DNA of 64,000 nt from Paractinoplanes atraurantiacus (lineage in GTDB: Bacteria > Actinomycetota > Actinomycetes > Mycobacteriales > Micromonosporaceae): NCBI RefSeq assembly GCF_900215205.1, contig NZ_OBDY01000015.1:21324-85323 (forward strand), in the 5' to 3' direction. Shown piece after piece: positions 42,446 to 50,389 of the stretch. The stretch's first letter is position 1; each line of letters opens with the position of its first letter. Below the pieces are notes generated by a model that did not search any database, was not told the origin of the DNA, and saw only the letters and a list, made by a program, of their open reading frames with translations. The position numbers and the translations under genes are program-made.

Positions 42446-43239
42446 AGGGGTTCTCGCTCAATCAGGCCACCACGAAACGGTGGCCGCTGGAGGATCTGGT
42501 GGCCGGATGCGTCGCCGCCGACGTGGCCGCGGTCGGGCTCTGGCGGGAGGACGTGGCCGCGTACGGCCTCGAAAAAACCGCCAAGCTCATGCGAGACGCG
42601 GGTTTGACCGTGTCGTCGCTGTGCCGCAGCGGCTTCTTCCACGAGGCCGGCTGGTACGACGAGAACCGGCGCGCCATCGACGAGGCGGCCACGCTCGGCA
42701 CCGACACGCTCGTGCTCGTCAGCGGCGGCCTGCCCGGCACCAGCCGCGACCTCGACGGCGCCCGGCGCCACGTCGGCGACGCGATCGGCGCGCTCGTGCC
42801 GGACGCCCGCAACGCCGGTGTGCGGCTGGCCATCGAGGCGCTGCACCCGATGTTCTGCTCCGACCGCTGCGTCGTTTCCACATTGGACCAGGCGCTGCAG
42901 TTGGCCGCGCCCTATCCGGTCGAGGCGGTCGGCGTCGTCATCGACACGTACCACCTGTGGTGGGACGACAAAGTGTGGCAGGGCATCGCCGACGCCGGCC
43001 CGCGCATCGCCGCCTTCCAGCTGGCCGACTGGATCACCCCGCTGCCCGAGGGCGTGCTGCTCGGCCGCGGCCTGCCCGGCACCGGATCGGTCGACATGCG
43101 CCGCTTCCACCGCGCGGTCGCCGACGCCGGCTACGACGGCTGGGTCGAGGTCGAGGTGTTCCACTCCGACGTGTGGTCGCGCCCCGGGGCCGAGGTCCTC
43201 GCCGAGGCGTACGAGGGATATCGGGCGGCCGTCTCGTGA
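42442..43239 (+). CDS. Sugar phosphate isomerase/epimerase (AP-endonuclease-2 fold)
   Basis: A 265-residue TIM-barrel protein. The metal-binding residues of this fold are visible: Glu in RLAIEALHP, Asp and His in VVIDTYHLWWD, Glu in VEVEVF. Members isomerise, epimerise or beta-eliminate sugars; partners of Gfo/Idh dehydrogenases in 3-keto-sugar pathways belong here. ATGA overlap with the DUF993 gene and GTGA overlap with the next gene. Confidence 0.88.
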   Translation: MKGFSLNQATTKRWPLEDLVAGCVAADVAAVGLWREDVAAYGLEKTAKLMRDAGLTVSSLCRSGFFHEAGWYDENRRAIDEAATLGTDTLVLVSGGLPGTSRDLDGARRHVGDAIGALVPDARNAGVRLAIEALHPMFCSDRCVVSTLDQALQLAAPYPVEAVGVVIDTYHLWWDDKVWQGIADAGPRIAAFQLADWITPLPEGVLLGRGLPGTGSVDMRRFHRAVADAGYDGWVEVEVFHSDVWSRPGAEVLAEAYEGYRAAVS

Positions 43240-43925
43240 ATCTGTACGACTACGTGTCCGAGCCGGACCTGGACATCCGGCTCGGCCCCCGCCCGTACCT
43301 GCATCCGGTCCGCACGCTGAAGGGCACGGTCGTCACCGACACGCTGCCGTTCGACCACCCGTGGCATCTCGGCGCCTCCCTCACCGTCGCCGACGTCAAC
43401 GGCTGGAACCTGTGGGGCGGCCGCACTTTCGTCCGCGGCGAGGGCTACGTCTGGCGCGAGGACCACGGCCGCATCCGCCATACGTCCCCGGAGGACCTGG
43501 TCTGGGAGGACGGCGAGGGCCGCACGCTTTTGACCGAACGCCGGCGGATTGCCGCGACTCCCTCATCTGGCGGTTGGGAGCTTTCTTTCTCGTACGCCTT
43601 GACGGCCCCCTCCACCGTCACGTTGGGGAGTCCCGCCACGAACGGCCGCACCGGAGGCGCCGGCTACGGCGGCTTCTTCTGGCGCTGCCCGCCCGGCAAG
43701 GCTTTCGCCTCAGCCGAGAACGGCAGCGCCGACCCTTCGCTGACCCTGACCACCGACTCCTATCGCCTCACGTTCAGCGGCTTACGCGACGCCGACCGCT
43801 GGTTCCTGCGCACCGACGACTACATCGGCGTCTGCGCGGCCCTGGCCTTCACCGACCCCTTGGTCATCCCCGCCGGGGAGACCCTTCACCGCGACATTCG
43901 TGTACGCATAGAGGATGTCCACTGA
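43236..43925 (+). CDS. DUF6807 / PmoA-like protein
   Basis: A 229-residue all-beta protein of the group annotated PmoA-like or DUF6807. Signatures: PYLHPVRTL, FDHPWHLG, GGFFWRCPP. It is not a subunit of methane monooxygenase; the name comes from weak similarity. Such proteins are commonly encoded next to Gfo/Idh dehydrogenases and TIM-barrel isomerases in sugar-degradation loci. The conserved His residues in PYLHP and HPWH suggest a metal or sugar site. Starts at GTG. Confidence 0.8.
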   Translation: MNLYDYVSEPDLDIRLGPRPYLHPVRTLKGTVVTDTLPFDHPWHLGASLTVADVNGWNLWGGRTFVRGEGYVWREDHGRIRHTSPEDLVWEDGEGRTLLTERRRIAATPSSGGWELSFSYALTAPSTVTLGSPATNGRTGGAGYGGFFWRCPPGKAFASAENGSADPSLTLTTDSYRLTFSGLRDADRWFLRTDDYIGVCAALAFTDPLVIPAGETLHRDIRVRIEDVH

Positions 43926-44457
43926 GATCGTCTTCGAGACCCATTCCTGGAGCGAGGACAACGACCGGGGCCTGGCCACGGGCTGGCTCCCCGGCCGCCT
44001 GTCCCCCCGCGGCCGTTCACTGGCCGCCGAGCTGGGCGCCCGCCGCGGCGACGACGGCATAGCCGCGGTCTTCACCTCGGACCTGCGCCGCGCCGTGGAG
44101 ACGGCCGAGATCGCCTTCGCCGGCAGCCCGATCCCGATCCTGCACGACTGGCGCCTTCGAGAGTGCGACTACGGCTCTTTGAACGGCACTCCAGCCGCCG
44201 ACCTGCACAAGCAGAACCACATCGACGTCCCGTTCCCGGGCGGCGAGAGCTGGCGCCAGGCGGTGGAACGAGCCGGCCGCTTCCTGACCGACGTACCGAC
44301 CCGCTGGAACAACACCCGCATCCTCGTCATAGGCCACGTGGCCACCCGCTGGGCCTTGGACCACCTGCTCGACGGCATCCCACTGGAGAAACTGGCCACC
44401 ACCGACTTCAACTGGCGCGAAGGCTGGGAGTACCGACTCCAGCAAGAGAAACGCTGA
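43915..44457 (+). CDS. Histidine phosphatase superfamily protein
   Basis: A 180-residue phosphoglycerate-mutase-like phosphatase. The usual RHG motif is replaced by ETHS (residues 8-11, catalytic His10), followed by SEDNDRGLATGWLPGRLS, a known variant of this subgroup. Arg58-59 in SDLRRAVETAE, Glu in LRECDYG and the second His in VIGHVATRWALDH complete the pocket. It overlaps the DUF6807 gene by 11 bp, so it belongs to the operon, perhaps removing phosphate from a sugar intermediate. Confidence 0.85.
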   Translation: MSTEIVFETHSWSEDNDRGLATGWLPGRLSPRGRSLAAELGARRGDDGIAAVFTSDLRRAVETAEIAFAGSPIPILHDWRLRECDYGSLNGTPAADLHKQNHIDVPFPGGESWRQAVERAGRFLTDVPTRWNNTRILVIGHVATRWALDHLLDGIPLEKLATTDFNWREGWEYRLQQEKR

Positions 44458-44473
44458 CCAGCCACCTTCCACG

Positions 44474-44543
44474 GCCCCTCGCCCCTCGCCCCTCGCCCCT
44501 CGCCCCTCGCCCCTCGCCCCTCGCCCCTCGCCCCTCGCCCCTC
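44474..44543. repeat. 7-bp minisatellite, ten perfect copies
   Basis: GCCCCTC is repeated ten times without a change, starting 17 bp after the stop of the histidine phosphatase gene. The rest of the 44458-44851 gap has no gene; it contains the pectinesterase promoter at its end. Confidence 0.97.
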
Positions 44544-44777
44544 GCCCGAGAGCGTCCTCCTGGGGTGCCCTTCGAGCCGACGACCCGGCCGCGCGCTGTC
44601 CACAGGCGAAATGTCCAGTGTCGCCGAACGGGTTGAGCATCGCCGGAGGGCTTCGGGCGGCCAGCCGGCGATTTGGGTGGCCGTTTCAGCCGGGTGAGGG
44701 CTTGTTGCAGATCATGGCTCTCATCTGGGGTGATCCGGTGAGGCCGAACGGATCGTTTGCAGGAATGCCGTTACTCA

Positions 44778-44833
44778 TTGACGTTCGCCTATCGACTTGC
44801 CTAGCGTGCCGACAGGAAAGCCCTTACCTCAGG
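44778..44833 (+). promoter_or_regulatory. Pectinesterase promoter and LacI-type operator
   Basis: TTGACG (44778-44783), 18 bp, TAGCGT (44802-44807), then AGGAAAGCCCTTACCTCAGG (44814-44833). This differs by one base from the operator at 40161 and lies at the same distance from the -10. It is the second site of the predicted pectin regulon. Confidence 0.72.
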
Positions 44834-44851
44834 CAGTTTGGACGGTGCGGC

Positions 44852-45937
44852 ATGCGCAGACGGACGTTTCTTCGGCTCTCGGCCGGTGCGATCACGGTCA
44901 CCTCGGCCGGGGTGGTCGCCACCGAGCCGAGTGGTGCGTTTGCCGCACCTTCAACAAGCGGCACACCGCACCACGACGCACAACAGCGTGTCGTCGTGGC
45001 GGCCGACGGGAGCGGGGACTTCGTCTCGGTTCAGGCGGCCATCGATGCCTCGGCGGGCGGGGACGTGGTCATCGGGGTGCGGCCCGGGGTCTATCACGGG
45101 CAGGTGGTGGTTCCGGCCGGCAAGCCGGGGATCACGCTGTACGGGCTGGGGCGGCGGCCGCGGGATGTGGTGATCGCCGACGATCGGGCGAACGGCACGC
45201 CCAAGCCGGACGGGGGCACCTGGGGGACGACCGGCAGCGCCTCGGTGACGATCGACGGGGCCGGCTTTCGGGCGCGGAATCTGACGTTCGCCAACCTGTT
45301 CGACGAGGCCGCCCATCCGGAGATCACCAACCGGCAGGCGGTCGCCGTGCTGACCCGGGCCGACCGGGTCGAGTTTCGTGATGTGCGGTTCCTCGGTAAC
45401 CAGGACACGCTCTACGTCAACAGCGCCGACGCCGCGACGATCGCCCGCGCCTATTTCCGGGACTGCTACGTGGAAGGGGACGTCGACTTCATCTTCGGGC
45501 GGGCCACGGCGGTCTTCGAACGCTGCCGCGTCCACTCGCTCGACCGCGCCTCGACGCCGGCCGGCTACGTGACCGCGCCGAGCACCTCGATCACCAACCC
45601 GCACGGGTTGCTCTTCACCCGTACCCGGTTCACCTCGGACGCGCCCGACGGGTCGGTCTTCCTCGGGCGGCCGTGGCATCCGAGCAACGACCCGGCGGCG
45701 ATCGGGCAGACCGTGATCCGCGAGTCGTACATCGGCGCCCACATCGGGGCCACGGCATGGAGCGACTTCGGCACGTGGCCGTGGCGCGACGCCCGTTTCG
45801 CCGAATTCCGCAACTACGGACCGGGCGCGATCGTCAGCGCGGATCGTCCTCAGCTCACTCACGCGGAGGCCGCCGCCGCCACGCCGGCCGCCTTCCTCCG
45901 AGGCACCGACGGCTGGGCACCCGATCTTTGCAAATAA
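44852..45937 (+). CDS. Secreted pectinesterase (carbohydrate esterase family 8)
   Basis: A 361-residue enzyme that removes methyl groups from pectin. The N-terminus MRRRTFLRLS plus a hydrophobic stretch is a Tat-type signal. CE8 motifs: QAVAV (162-166), GNQDTLY with Asp185, DFIFG with nucleophile Asp212, and LGRPW with Arg273. The typical GxYxE motif is PGVYHGQ here. The ATG at 44852 was chosen as the start of the signal peptide; a longer frame to 44618 crosses the promoter. Its product, de-esterified homogalacturonan, is the substrate of the PL1 lyase encoded next. Confidence 0.93.
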   Translation: MRRRTFLRLSAGAITVTSAGVVATEPSGAFAAPSTSGTPHHDAQQRVVVAADGSGDFVSVQAAIDASAGGDVVIGVRPGVYHGQVVVPAGKPGITLYGLGRRPRDVVIADDRANGTPKPDGGTWGTTGSASVTIDGAGFRARNLTFANLFDEAAHPEITNRQAVAVLTRADRVEFRDVRFLGNQDTLYVNSADAATIARAYFRDCYVEGDVDFIFGRATAVFERCRVHSLDRASTPAGYVTAPSTSITNPHGLLFTRTRFTSDAPDGSVFLGRPWHPSNDPAAIGQTVIRESYIGAHIGATAWSDFGTWPWRDARFAEFRNYGPGAIVSADRPQLTHAEAAAATPAAFLRGTDGWAPDLCK

Positions 45938-45955
45938 CCTGCGTTGCCCGATCCA

Positions 45956-46007
45956 TTGACGACCTTCACCACCCGTGGGAGCGTCGCTGGCAAGCGCTTT
46001 CCTGCAC
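45956..46007 (+). promoter_or_regulatory. PL1 lyase promoter and LacI-type operator
   Basis: TTGACG (45956-45961), 17 bp, GAGCGT (45979-45984), then CTGGCAAGCGCTTTCCTGCA (45987-46006), whose core GGCAAGCGCTTTCC is a variant of the operators at 40161 and 44814. The third site of the predicted regulon. Confidence 0.65.
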
Positions 46008-46024
46008 CTCAACGCGGAGTTGTC

Positions 46025-47353
46025 ATGCCCAGATTCGCTGCCGTCGCCGGCCTCGCCATCCTCGTCTCTCTCGCCGCCGCGCCGCCCGCCGCCGCGCACA
46101 GCGGCGGCGCCGTGCCCAAGAACGCGCTGCAACTGGCCCGGCAGACGCTGCCCGCCGACGACGGCTGGGCGGCCGCCGGGGCCGGGACCAGCGGCGGGTC
46201 GGCCGCCGATGACGCGCACGTCGCGGTGGTGCGCAACCGGGCCGAGCTCATCGCGGCCCTGGGCGGTGACGCGGCCACGAACGGGCAGAACGCCACGCCG
46301 AAGATCGTGGTCGTCAGTGGGCGGATCGATCTGCGCGAGGGCAAGAGCTGCGACGACTTCGCCGATCCGGCGTACGACCTCGACGCGTTCCTCGCCGCCT
46401 ATGACCCCGCGGTCTGGGGGCGGGCCACCAAGCCGTCCGGGCCGCTCGAGGACGCCCGGGTCCGGTCGGCCCGTGTGCAGGGTGAACAGGTCAAAATCAA
46501 CGTCGGCAGCAACACGACCATCGTCGGGGTCAACGGGGCCCGGCTCGAGCACGGCAGCCTGGTGCTCACCAACGTGAGCAACGTGATCGTCCGCAACCTG
46601 GAGGTCACCGACGCCGCCGACTGCTTCCCAGCCTGGGATCCGACCGACGGGTCGGCCGGCAACTGGAACTCGCTCTACGACCTGGTCTCGCTCAGCGGCG
46701 CCAGCAACGTCTGGATCGACCACAACACGTTCAGCGACGGCAACAACCACGACGCCGACCAGCCCCTGCACTTCGGGCGGCCCTACCAGGTGCACGACGG
46801 CGCCACCGACTTCATCCGGGGCTCCGACCTGATCACCGTCTCGTGGAACGACTACTACGACCACGACAAGACCATGCTGATCGGCTCGACCGACACCCCG
46901 GGCGTCGACGTCGGCAAGCTGCGCGTCACCGTGCACCACAACCGGTTCGGCAACGTCATCCAGCGGGCCCCGCGGGTGCGCTTCGGTCAGGTCGACGTCT
47001 ACGACAACCTCTACGTGGCCACCGACGAGGAGTACATCTACTCGCTCGGGGTCGGCGTCGAGTCGAGCATCTACGCCGAGAACAACTACTTCCGGCTCAG
47101 CGCCGACATCACGCCGGCCGACGTCATCGCGTACTGGAAGGGCACCCGCATCACCACGCGGGGAAACCTGGTGCAGATTTCCGGCCGTACGCCCAAGCCG
47201 GTCGACCTCATAGGGGCCTACAACGAGGCGTACGACCCGGACCTGAGCCCCGACGCGGGCTGGACCCCCACGCTGCGCCCTCGCCTCGACCCGGCCTGGG
47301 CCGTGCCGGTGCTCGTGGCGGCCGGGGCCGGCATCCGGCGGCTGTACCGCTGA
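46025..47353 (+). CDS. Secreted pectate lyase, polysaccharide lyase family 1
   Basis: A 442-residue calcium-dependent lyase that cuts polygalacturonate by beta-elimination. Signal peptide 1-24 (PAAAH), then a parallel beta-helix. PL1 signatures: VWIDHNTF (229-236), DHDKTMLIG (279-287), VTVHHNRF (301-308) and RAPRVRFG (314-321) with the catalytic Arg. The short C-terminal tail has no carbohydrate-binding module. ATG at 46025 follows GCGGAGTTGTC. Regulated together with the pectinesterase upstream. Confidence 0.93.
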   Translation: MPRFAAVAGLAILVSLAAAPPAAAHSGGAVPKNALQLARQTLPADDGWAAAGAGTSGGSAADDAHVAVVRNRAELIAALGGDAATNGQNATPKIVVVSGRIDLREGKSCDDFADPAYDLDAFLAAYDPAVWGRATKPSGPLEDARVRSARVQGEQVKINVGSNTTIVGVNGARLEHGSLVLTNVSNVIVRNLEVTDAADCFPAWDPTDGSAGNWNSLYDLVSLSGASNVWIDHNTFSDGNNHDADQPLHFGRPYQVHDGATDFIRGSDLITVSWNDYYDHDKTMLIGSTDTPGVDVGKLRVTVHHNRFGNVIQRAPRVRFGQVDVYDNLYVATDEEYIYSLGVGVESSIYAENNYFRLSADITPADVIAYWKGTRITTRGNLVQISGRTPKPVDLIGAYNEAYDPDLSPDAGWTPTLRPRLDPAWAVPVLVAAGAGIRRLYR

Positions 47354-47403
47354 AATTGCCGGTTCTCCTCTCCTGCGTCGATTCGGCGAGGCACCCTGTC
47401 TTC

Positions 47404-48021
47404 ATGCACATCGGCGTCATCGGGGCAGGTCAGCTCGGCGCAACGCTCGCCGAGTGGTGCGCGGAGAGCGGCCACGACGTAGCGGTCACGTCACGGCATC
47501 CGGAGCGGCTGGGCGACGTGGTCGACCATCTCGGCGGCCACGGCGTCGCCATGCCGGTCGCGGAAGCGGTGTCGTTCGCCGACATCGTCCTTTTCGCCCC
47601 TCCATGGGAAACCGCACATGAGGCGATCGATCTGGCCGGAGGCACCCTCAACGGCAAGATCATCATCGACGTGACGAACCCGGTCGTCCCCGTCCTGGAC
47701 GGGGCACCGAGCGGCTTCGAGCAGCTCATCTCCTGGGCGCCCGAGGCGCACTGGGCCAAGGCGCTCAACACGCTGCCCACCTCGGTGCTCAGTGACCGCC
47801 GGGGCCACGATCCGCTGCTGGCCGAGTTCGTCTGCACCGACCACACGGACGCCCGCAAGGCGACCACGCTGCTCATCCGGGACATGGGCTTCGCGCCGTT
47901 CTACGCGGGCGGCGCCGGCACCGCCCGGCTCACCGAGCCGGGCGGGCCTCTGCAGCACAACCCGGTCGACATCTTCGACGCGACCGATGCTCTCGCGGAA
48001 GCGATGACCGTCCTGCGCTAG
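47404..48021 (+). CDS. NADP/F420-type reductase (NADPH:F420 oxidoreductase-like)
   Basis: A 205-residue Rossmann protein. GAGQLG (7-12) binds NADP, SRHPE (30-34) its 2'-phosphate; VTNPV and the HWAKALNTL block are typical of the F420-dependent NADP reductase family, though bacterial members do not always use F420. Stand-alone gene, convergent with the anti-sigma gene; both stop codons share the bases CTAG. Confidence 0.85.
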   Translation: MHIGVIGAGQLGATLAEWCAESGHDVAVTSRHPERLGDVVDHLGGHGVAMPVAEAVSFADIVLFAPPWETAHEAIDLAGGTLNGKIIIDVTNPVVPVLDGAPSGFEQLISWAPEAHWAKALNTLPTSVLSDRRGHDPLLAEFVCTDHTDARKATTLLIRDMGFAPFYAGGAGTARLTEPGGPLQHNPVDIFDATDALAEAMTVLR

Positions 48022-48734
48022 ACCGGCACGGTCACGAACTGCTTTCCGGTGGTGTTCACCACCCGTACGGAAGCAACGTCGGCGGGGTCGATCAGAGCGC
48101 TCCCACTCAGGGTCGTCCCGTCGGCCTCGCCGGCGGGCGACACCAGCCAGCTGCCCGCGACCGCGGGGGTGCCGTCCTTGCCGACGACCTCGAGCACGCA
48201 TTTCTCGCCCGCGGGGATGCCGCCGACCGTCGCGCTCACTCGCACCCAGCCGGCCGCCGGGAGCACCGTCGCGTCCATCTTCGCGCCGGTCGTGGCGTCG
48301 GTCGCCGAGCCCGTGCGCGCACCGGCCGGGGCCGAGGTCGTGGCCTGCGCGATCGGCTCCGCCGAGGGCGCGGTCTGCCGGCCCACCACCAGGCCGCCGG
48401 CCACCGCGATGGCCACGGCGACGGCCGCGATGGACGTCACCGAGGCCCACCGCCGATGGCGCCTGCCCGCGCTCTCCGTCCGTACCTGCCGAAGCGTCCT
48501 TTGCAGCAGCAGGTCGGCGTCGTCGGGCGGGCCGTCGAGCAGCATCGCCTCGGGCACCTCGCCGAGCTGGGCCGACCACTCGCGCAGCGACTCGATCTCC
48601 TCGCGGCACTCGGCGCACGCGGCCAGATGCTCGTCGGCCGCCGCCTTCTGCTCCGGCGTGAGCATCTCCATCAGATATCCGGCCAGGTCGACGTGGTCGT
48701 TGGTCGGGGGGTTCGCGCTCTCCGGCGCCGTCAT
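48018..48734 (-). CDS. Zinc-binding anti-sigma factor, RslA-like
   Basis: A 238-residue membrane protein. The ZAS motif HLAACAEC (His36, Cys40, Cys43) lies in the N-terminal cytoplasmic domain that holds the sigma factor; one helix (about 98-118) and an outside domain follow. It is translationally coupled to the sigma gene (ATGA). In Mycobacterium the SigL/RslA pair has the same plan and releases the sigma factor on thiol oxidation. Confidence 0.9.
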   Translation of the reverse strand: MTAPESANPPTNDHVDLAGYLMEMLTPEQKAAADEHLAACAECREEIESLREWSAQLGEVPEAMLLDGPPDDADLLLQRTLRQVRTESAGRRHRRWASVTSIAAVAVAIAVAGGLVVGRQTAPSAEPIAQATTSAPAGARTGSATDATTGAKMDATVLPAAGWVRVSATVGGIPAGEKCVLEVVGKDGTPAVAGSWLVSPAGEADGTTLSGSALIDPADVASVRVVNTTGKQFVTVPV

Positions 48735-49264
48735 GATGCCAACCGTTCCGTGCCGGCCTCGCGCAGGGCCCGCAACGCGTAGAAGGAGCGAGATTTCACT
48801 GTGCCCGGGGGGATGCCGAGCGCCTCGGCGGCCTCGGCCACCGTGTTACCGCGGAGATAGACCTGTTCGAGCACTTCACGATGCTCGTTGGAGAGCTTGC
48901 TCAGCGCGTCCACCACGACCATCGACGTGACGACCTGGTCGGCGTGGTCGCCCTCGACCGCGGCGTCCGGCGGGCTTTCGCCCACCTCGGGGGGACGACG
49001 GTTCCGGGCCCGGATCTGGTCCAGCACGATATTGCGTACGACCGTGAGCAGCCAGCCGCGCACGGAGCCCTTCCCGTTGTTCAGGCTGTCCGGGTGCCGC
49101 CAGGCGCGCACGAGCGCCTCCTGGACCACGTCCTCGGCGGCGGCGCGGTCTCTGGTCAGCTGCGTGGCGTACGCGAGCATGGCCCGGCCGTGTTCCTGGA
49201 ACAGTGATCTGACCAGTGCTTCATCGGCCACCTCCCGGTGTGGTCTGGTTCTGCTGGACGGCAT
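48731..49264 (-). CDS. sigL: ECF sigma factor, SigL-like
   Basis: A 177-residue sigma factor. Region 2: LFQEHGRAMLAYATQLTRDR, AEDVVQEALVRAWRHPD, WLLTVVRNIVLDQIRARNR. Region 4: LSNEHREVLEQVYLRGNTVA, EALGIPPGTVKSRSFYALRA. The ATG at 49264 follows CGGGGAGAGAGACGG; a longer frame to 49387 would enter the promoter region. A SigL-type promoter precedes the divergent lipoprotein gene, which supports the assignment. No clear SigL-type site was seen in front of the sigma gene itself. Confidence 0.9.
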   Translation of the reverse strand: MPSSRTRPHREVADEALVRSLFQEHGRAMLAYATQLTRDRAAAEDVVQEALVRAWRHPDSLNNGKGSVRGWLLTVVRNIVLDQIRARNRRPPEVGESPPDAAVEGDHADQVVTSMVVVDALSKLSNEHREVLEQVYLRGNTVAEAAEALGIPPGTVKSRSFYALRALREAGTERLAS

Positions 49265-49414
49265 CCGTCTCTCTCCCCGCGGCACCTTCTCGCGCCGCTT
49301 CGTACGGGTCTGAAGTCGAAGACGACATCGATGAAAGTACTGTGCCGCGGCTACCGGGAGTACGCGGCGGGTGGCTCCCCGGATCAAGATTTTCTAAGAA
49401 GTGGCACAACCCGG

Positions 49415-49443
49415 TGAACCGCTCCCCGCGGCGGTGACGTGTG
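49415..49443 (+). promoter_or_regulatory. SigL-type promoter
   Basis: TGAACC (49415-49420), 17 bp, CGTGTG (49438-49443) fits the promoter consensus published for Mycobacterium tuberculosis SigL (TGAACC, 16-18 bp, CGTGTR). It ends 36 bp upstream of the lipoprotein start. Confidence 0.75.
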
Positions 49444-49479
49444 GAGGGCATTCGACGGTTCTCTACACGGGAGACAGCC

Positions 49480-50334
49480 ATGATGAAGCGGAGCAGGACG
49501 ATCTACGTCGCCGCCATGATCGCCGGGCTGGCGAGCGTGGCGGCCTGCGGCAACCAGGCCGGCAACTCCGCGCCCCCGGCGGCGGCGGACGCGGTGCCGG
49601 TGGCGGTGACGGGTTCCGAGGCGCCGCTGAACCCGCAGGGCCCGGATCCGCAGCAGGAGGACCTTCCCGGTGCGGGCGTCGAGCAGGCCGACCCTTCCCC
49701 GTCGGATGCGACCAGCGCGGGCGCGGCCGATGAGAACGCCTCCGACCCCAACGCCGACGATTCCGGCGCCGCCGACTCCGATGCCGACAATTCGGGCGCC
49801 GCTGATTCAGACACGGCCGAGCAGCCCACCCCCGCTCCCTCCCCCACGGTGGCGAAGACGCAGAAGTGGGTCAAGATCTTCAGTGGTCCGTCCCAGCAGG
49901 ACATCACCCCGCCCAAGTCGCGCACGGCCGGCAGCAAGACCGTCGAGCTCAACGTGACCGAGGACGGCGGCATCGGCCCGCACGTGACCGACGGCGCCGG
50001 CCGCACGCTCTACCGCTTCGACAACGACACCAACAAGCCGCCGAAGTCCAACTGCAACGGCGACTGCGCGACCGCCTGGCCGCCCCTGCTCATCAAGTCG
50101 CCCGGCAAGATCTTCCCGGACGGCGTCGACCCGCAGATCGTCGGCTACGTCGAGCGCGCCGACGGCCACTGCCAGGTGACGATCAACGGCTGGCCGGTCT
50201 ACTACTTCGTCGCCGACGCCAAGCCCGGCGACCTCAACGGCCAGGGCCTCAACGGCAAGTGGTTCGCCATCAAGCCCGACGGCGGCAAGACCTCCAACAC
50301 GCCCGCCAAGCCGAGCAGCACCACCACCAACTGA
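49480..50334 (+). CDS. Lipoprotein with COG4315-type secreted repeats
   Basis: A 284-residue lipoprotein: lipobox VAAC with Cys23, an acidic low-complexity linker (about 40-125, with repeated DSGAADSD units), then two copies of the secreted repeat of PF03640. The first copy reads DGAGRTLYRFDNDT and GDCATAWPPLL; the second VTINGWPVYYFVAD and GQGLNGKWFAIKPDG. Such proteins are abundant in actinomycete envelopes and have been linked to metal or redox processes. The SigL-type promoter and the divergent sigma/anti-sigma pair make it the obvious regulon member. GGGAGACAGCC precedes the ATG; a second ATG follows immediately. Confidence 0.87.
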   Translation: MMKRSRTIYVAAMIAGLASVAACGNQAGNSAPPAAADAVPVAVTGSEAPLNPQGPDPQQEDLPGAGVEQADPSPSDATSAGAADENASDPNADDSGAADSDADNSGAADSDTAEQPTPAPSPTVAKTQKWVKIFSGPSQQDITPPKSRTAGSKTVELNVTEDGGIGPHVTDGAGRTLYRFDNDTNKPPKSNCNGDCATAWPPLLIKSPGKIFPDGVDPQIVGYVERADGHCQVTINGWPVYYFVADAKPGDLNGQGLNGKWFAIKPDGGKTSNTPAKPSSTTTN

Positions 50335-50354
50335 GCTTTTCACCCATCGGGGGT

Positions 50355-50388
50355 ACGCCCGGTGACGGCACCCGCCGTCACCGGGCGT
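50355..50388. terminator. Bidirectional terminator
   Basis: A perfect 15-bp stem (50355-50369 with 50374-50388) with an ACCC loop fills the 55 bp between the convergent lipoprotein and DHFR-like genes. Confidence 0.85.
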
Positions 50389-50389
50389 G

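Noticed and set aside
44474..44543. CRISPR-like array
   Set aside because: The 7-bp unit repeats without spacers; it is a minisatellite.
48100..48112. Second CebR-like box (AGAGCGCTCCCA)
   Set aside because: It lies inside the anti-sigma coding sequence, is a weaker match and has no promoter context.
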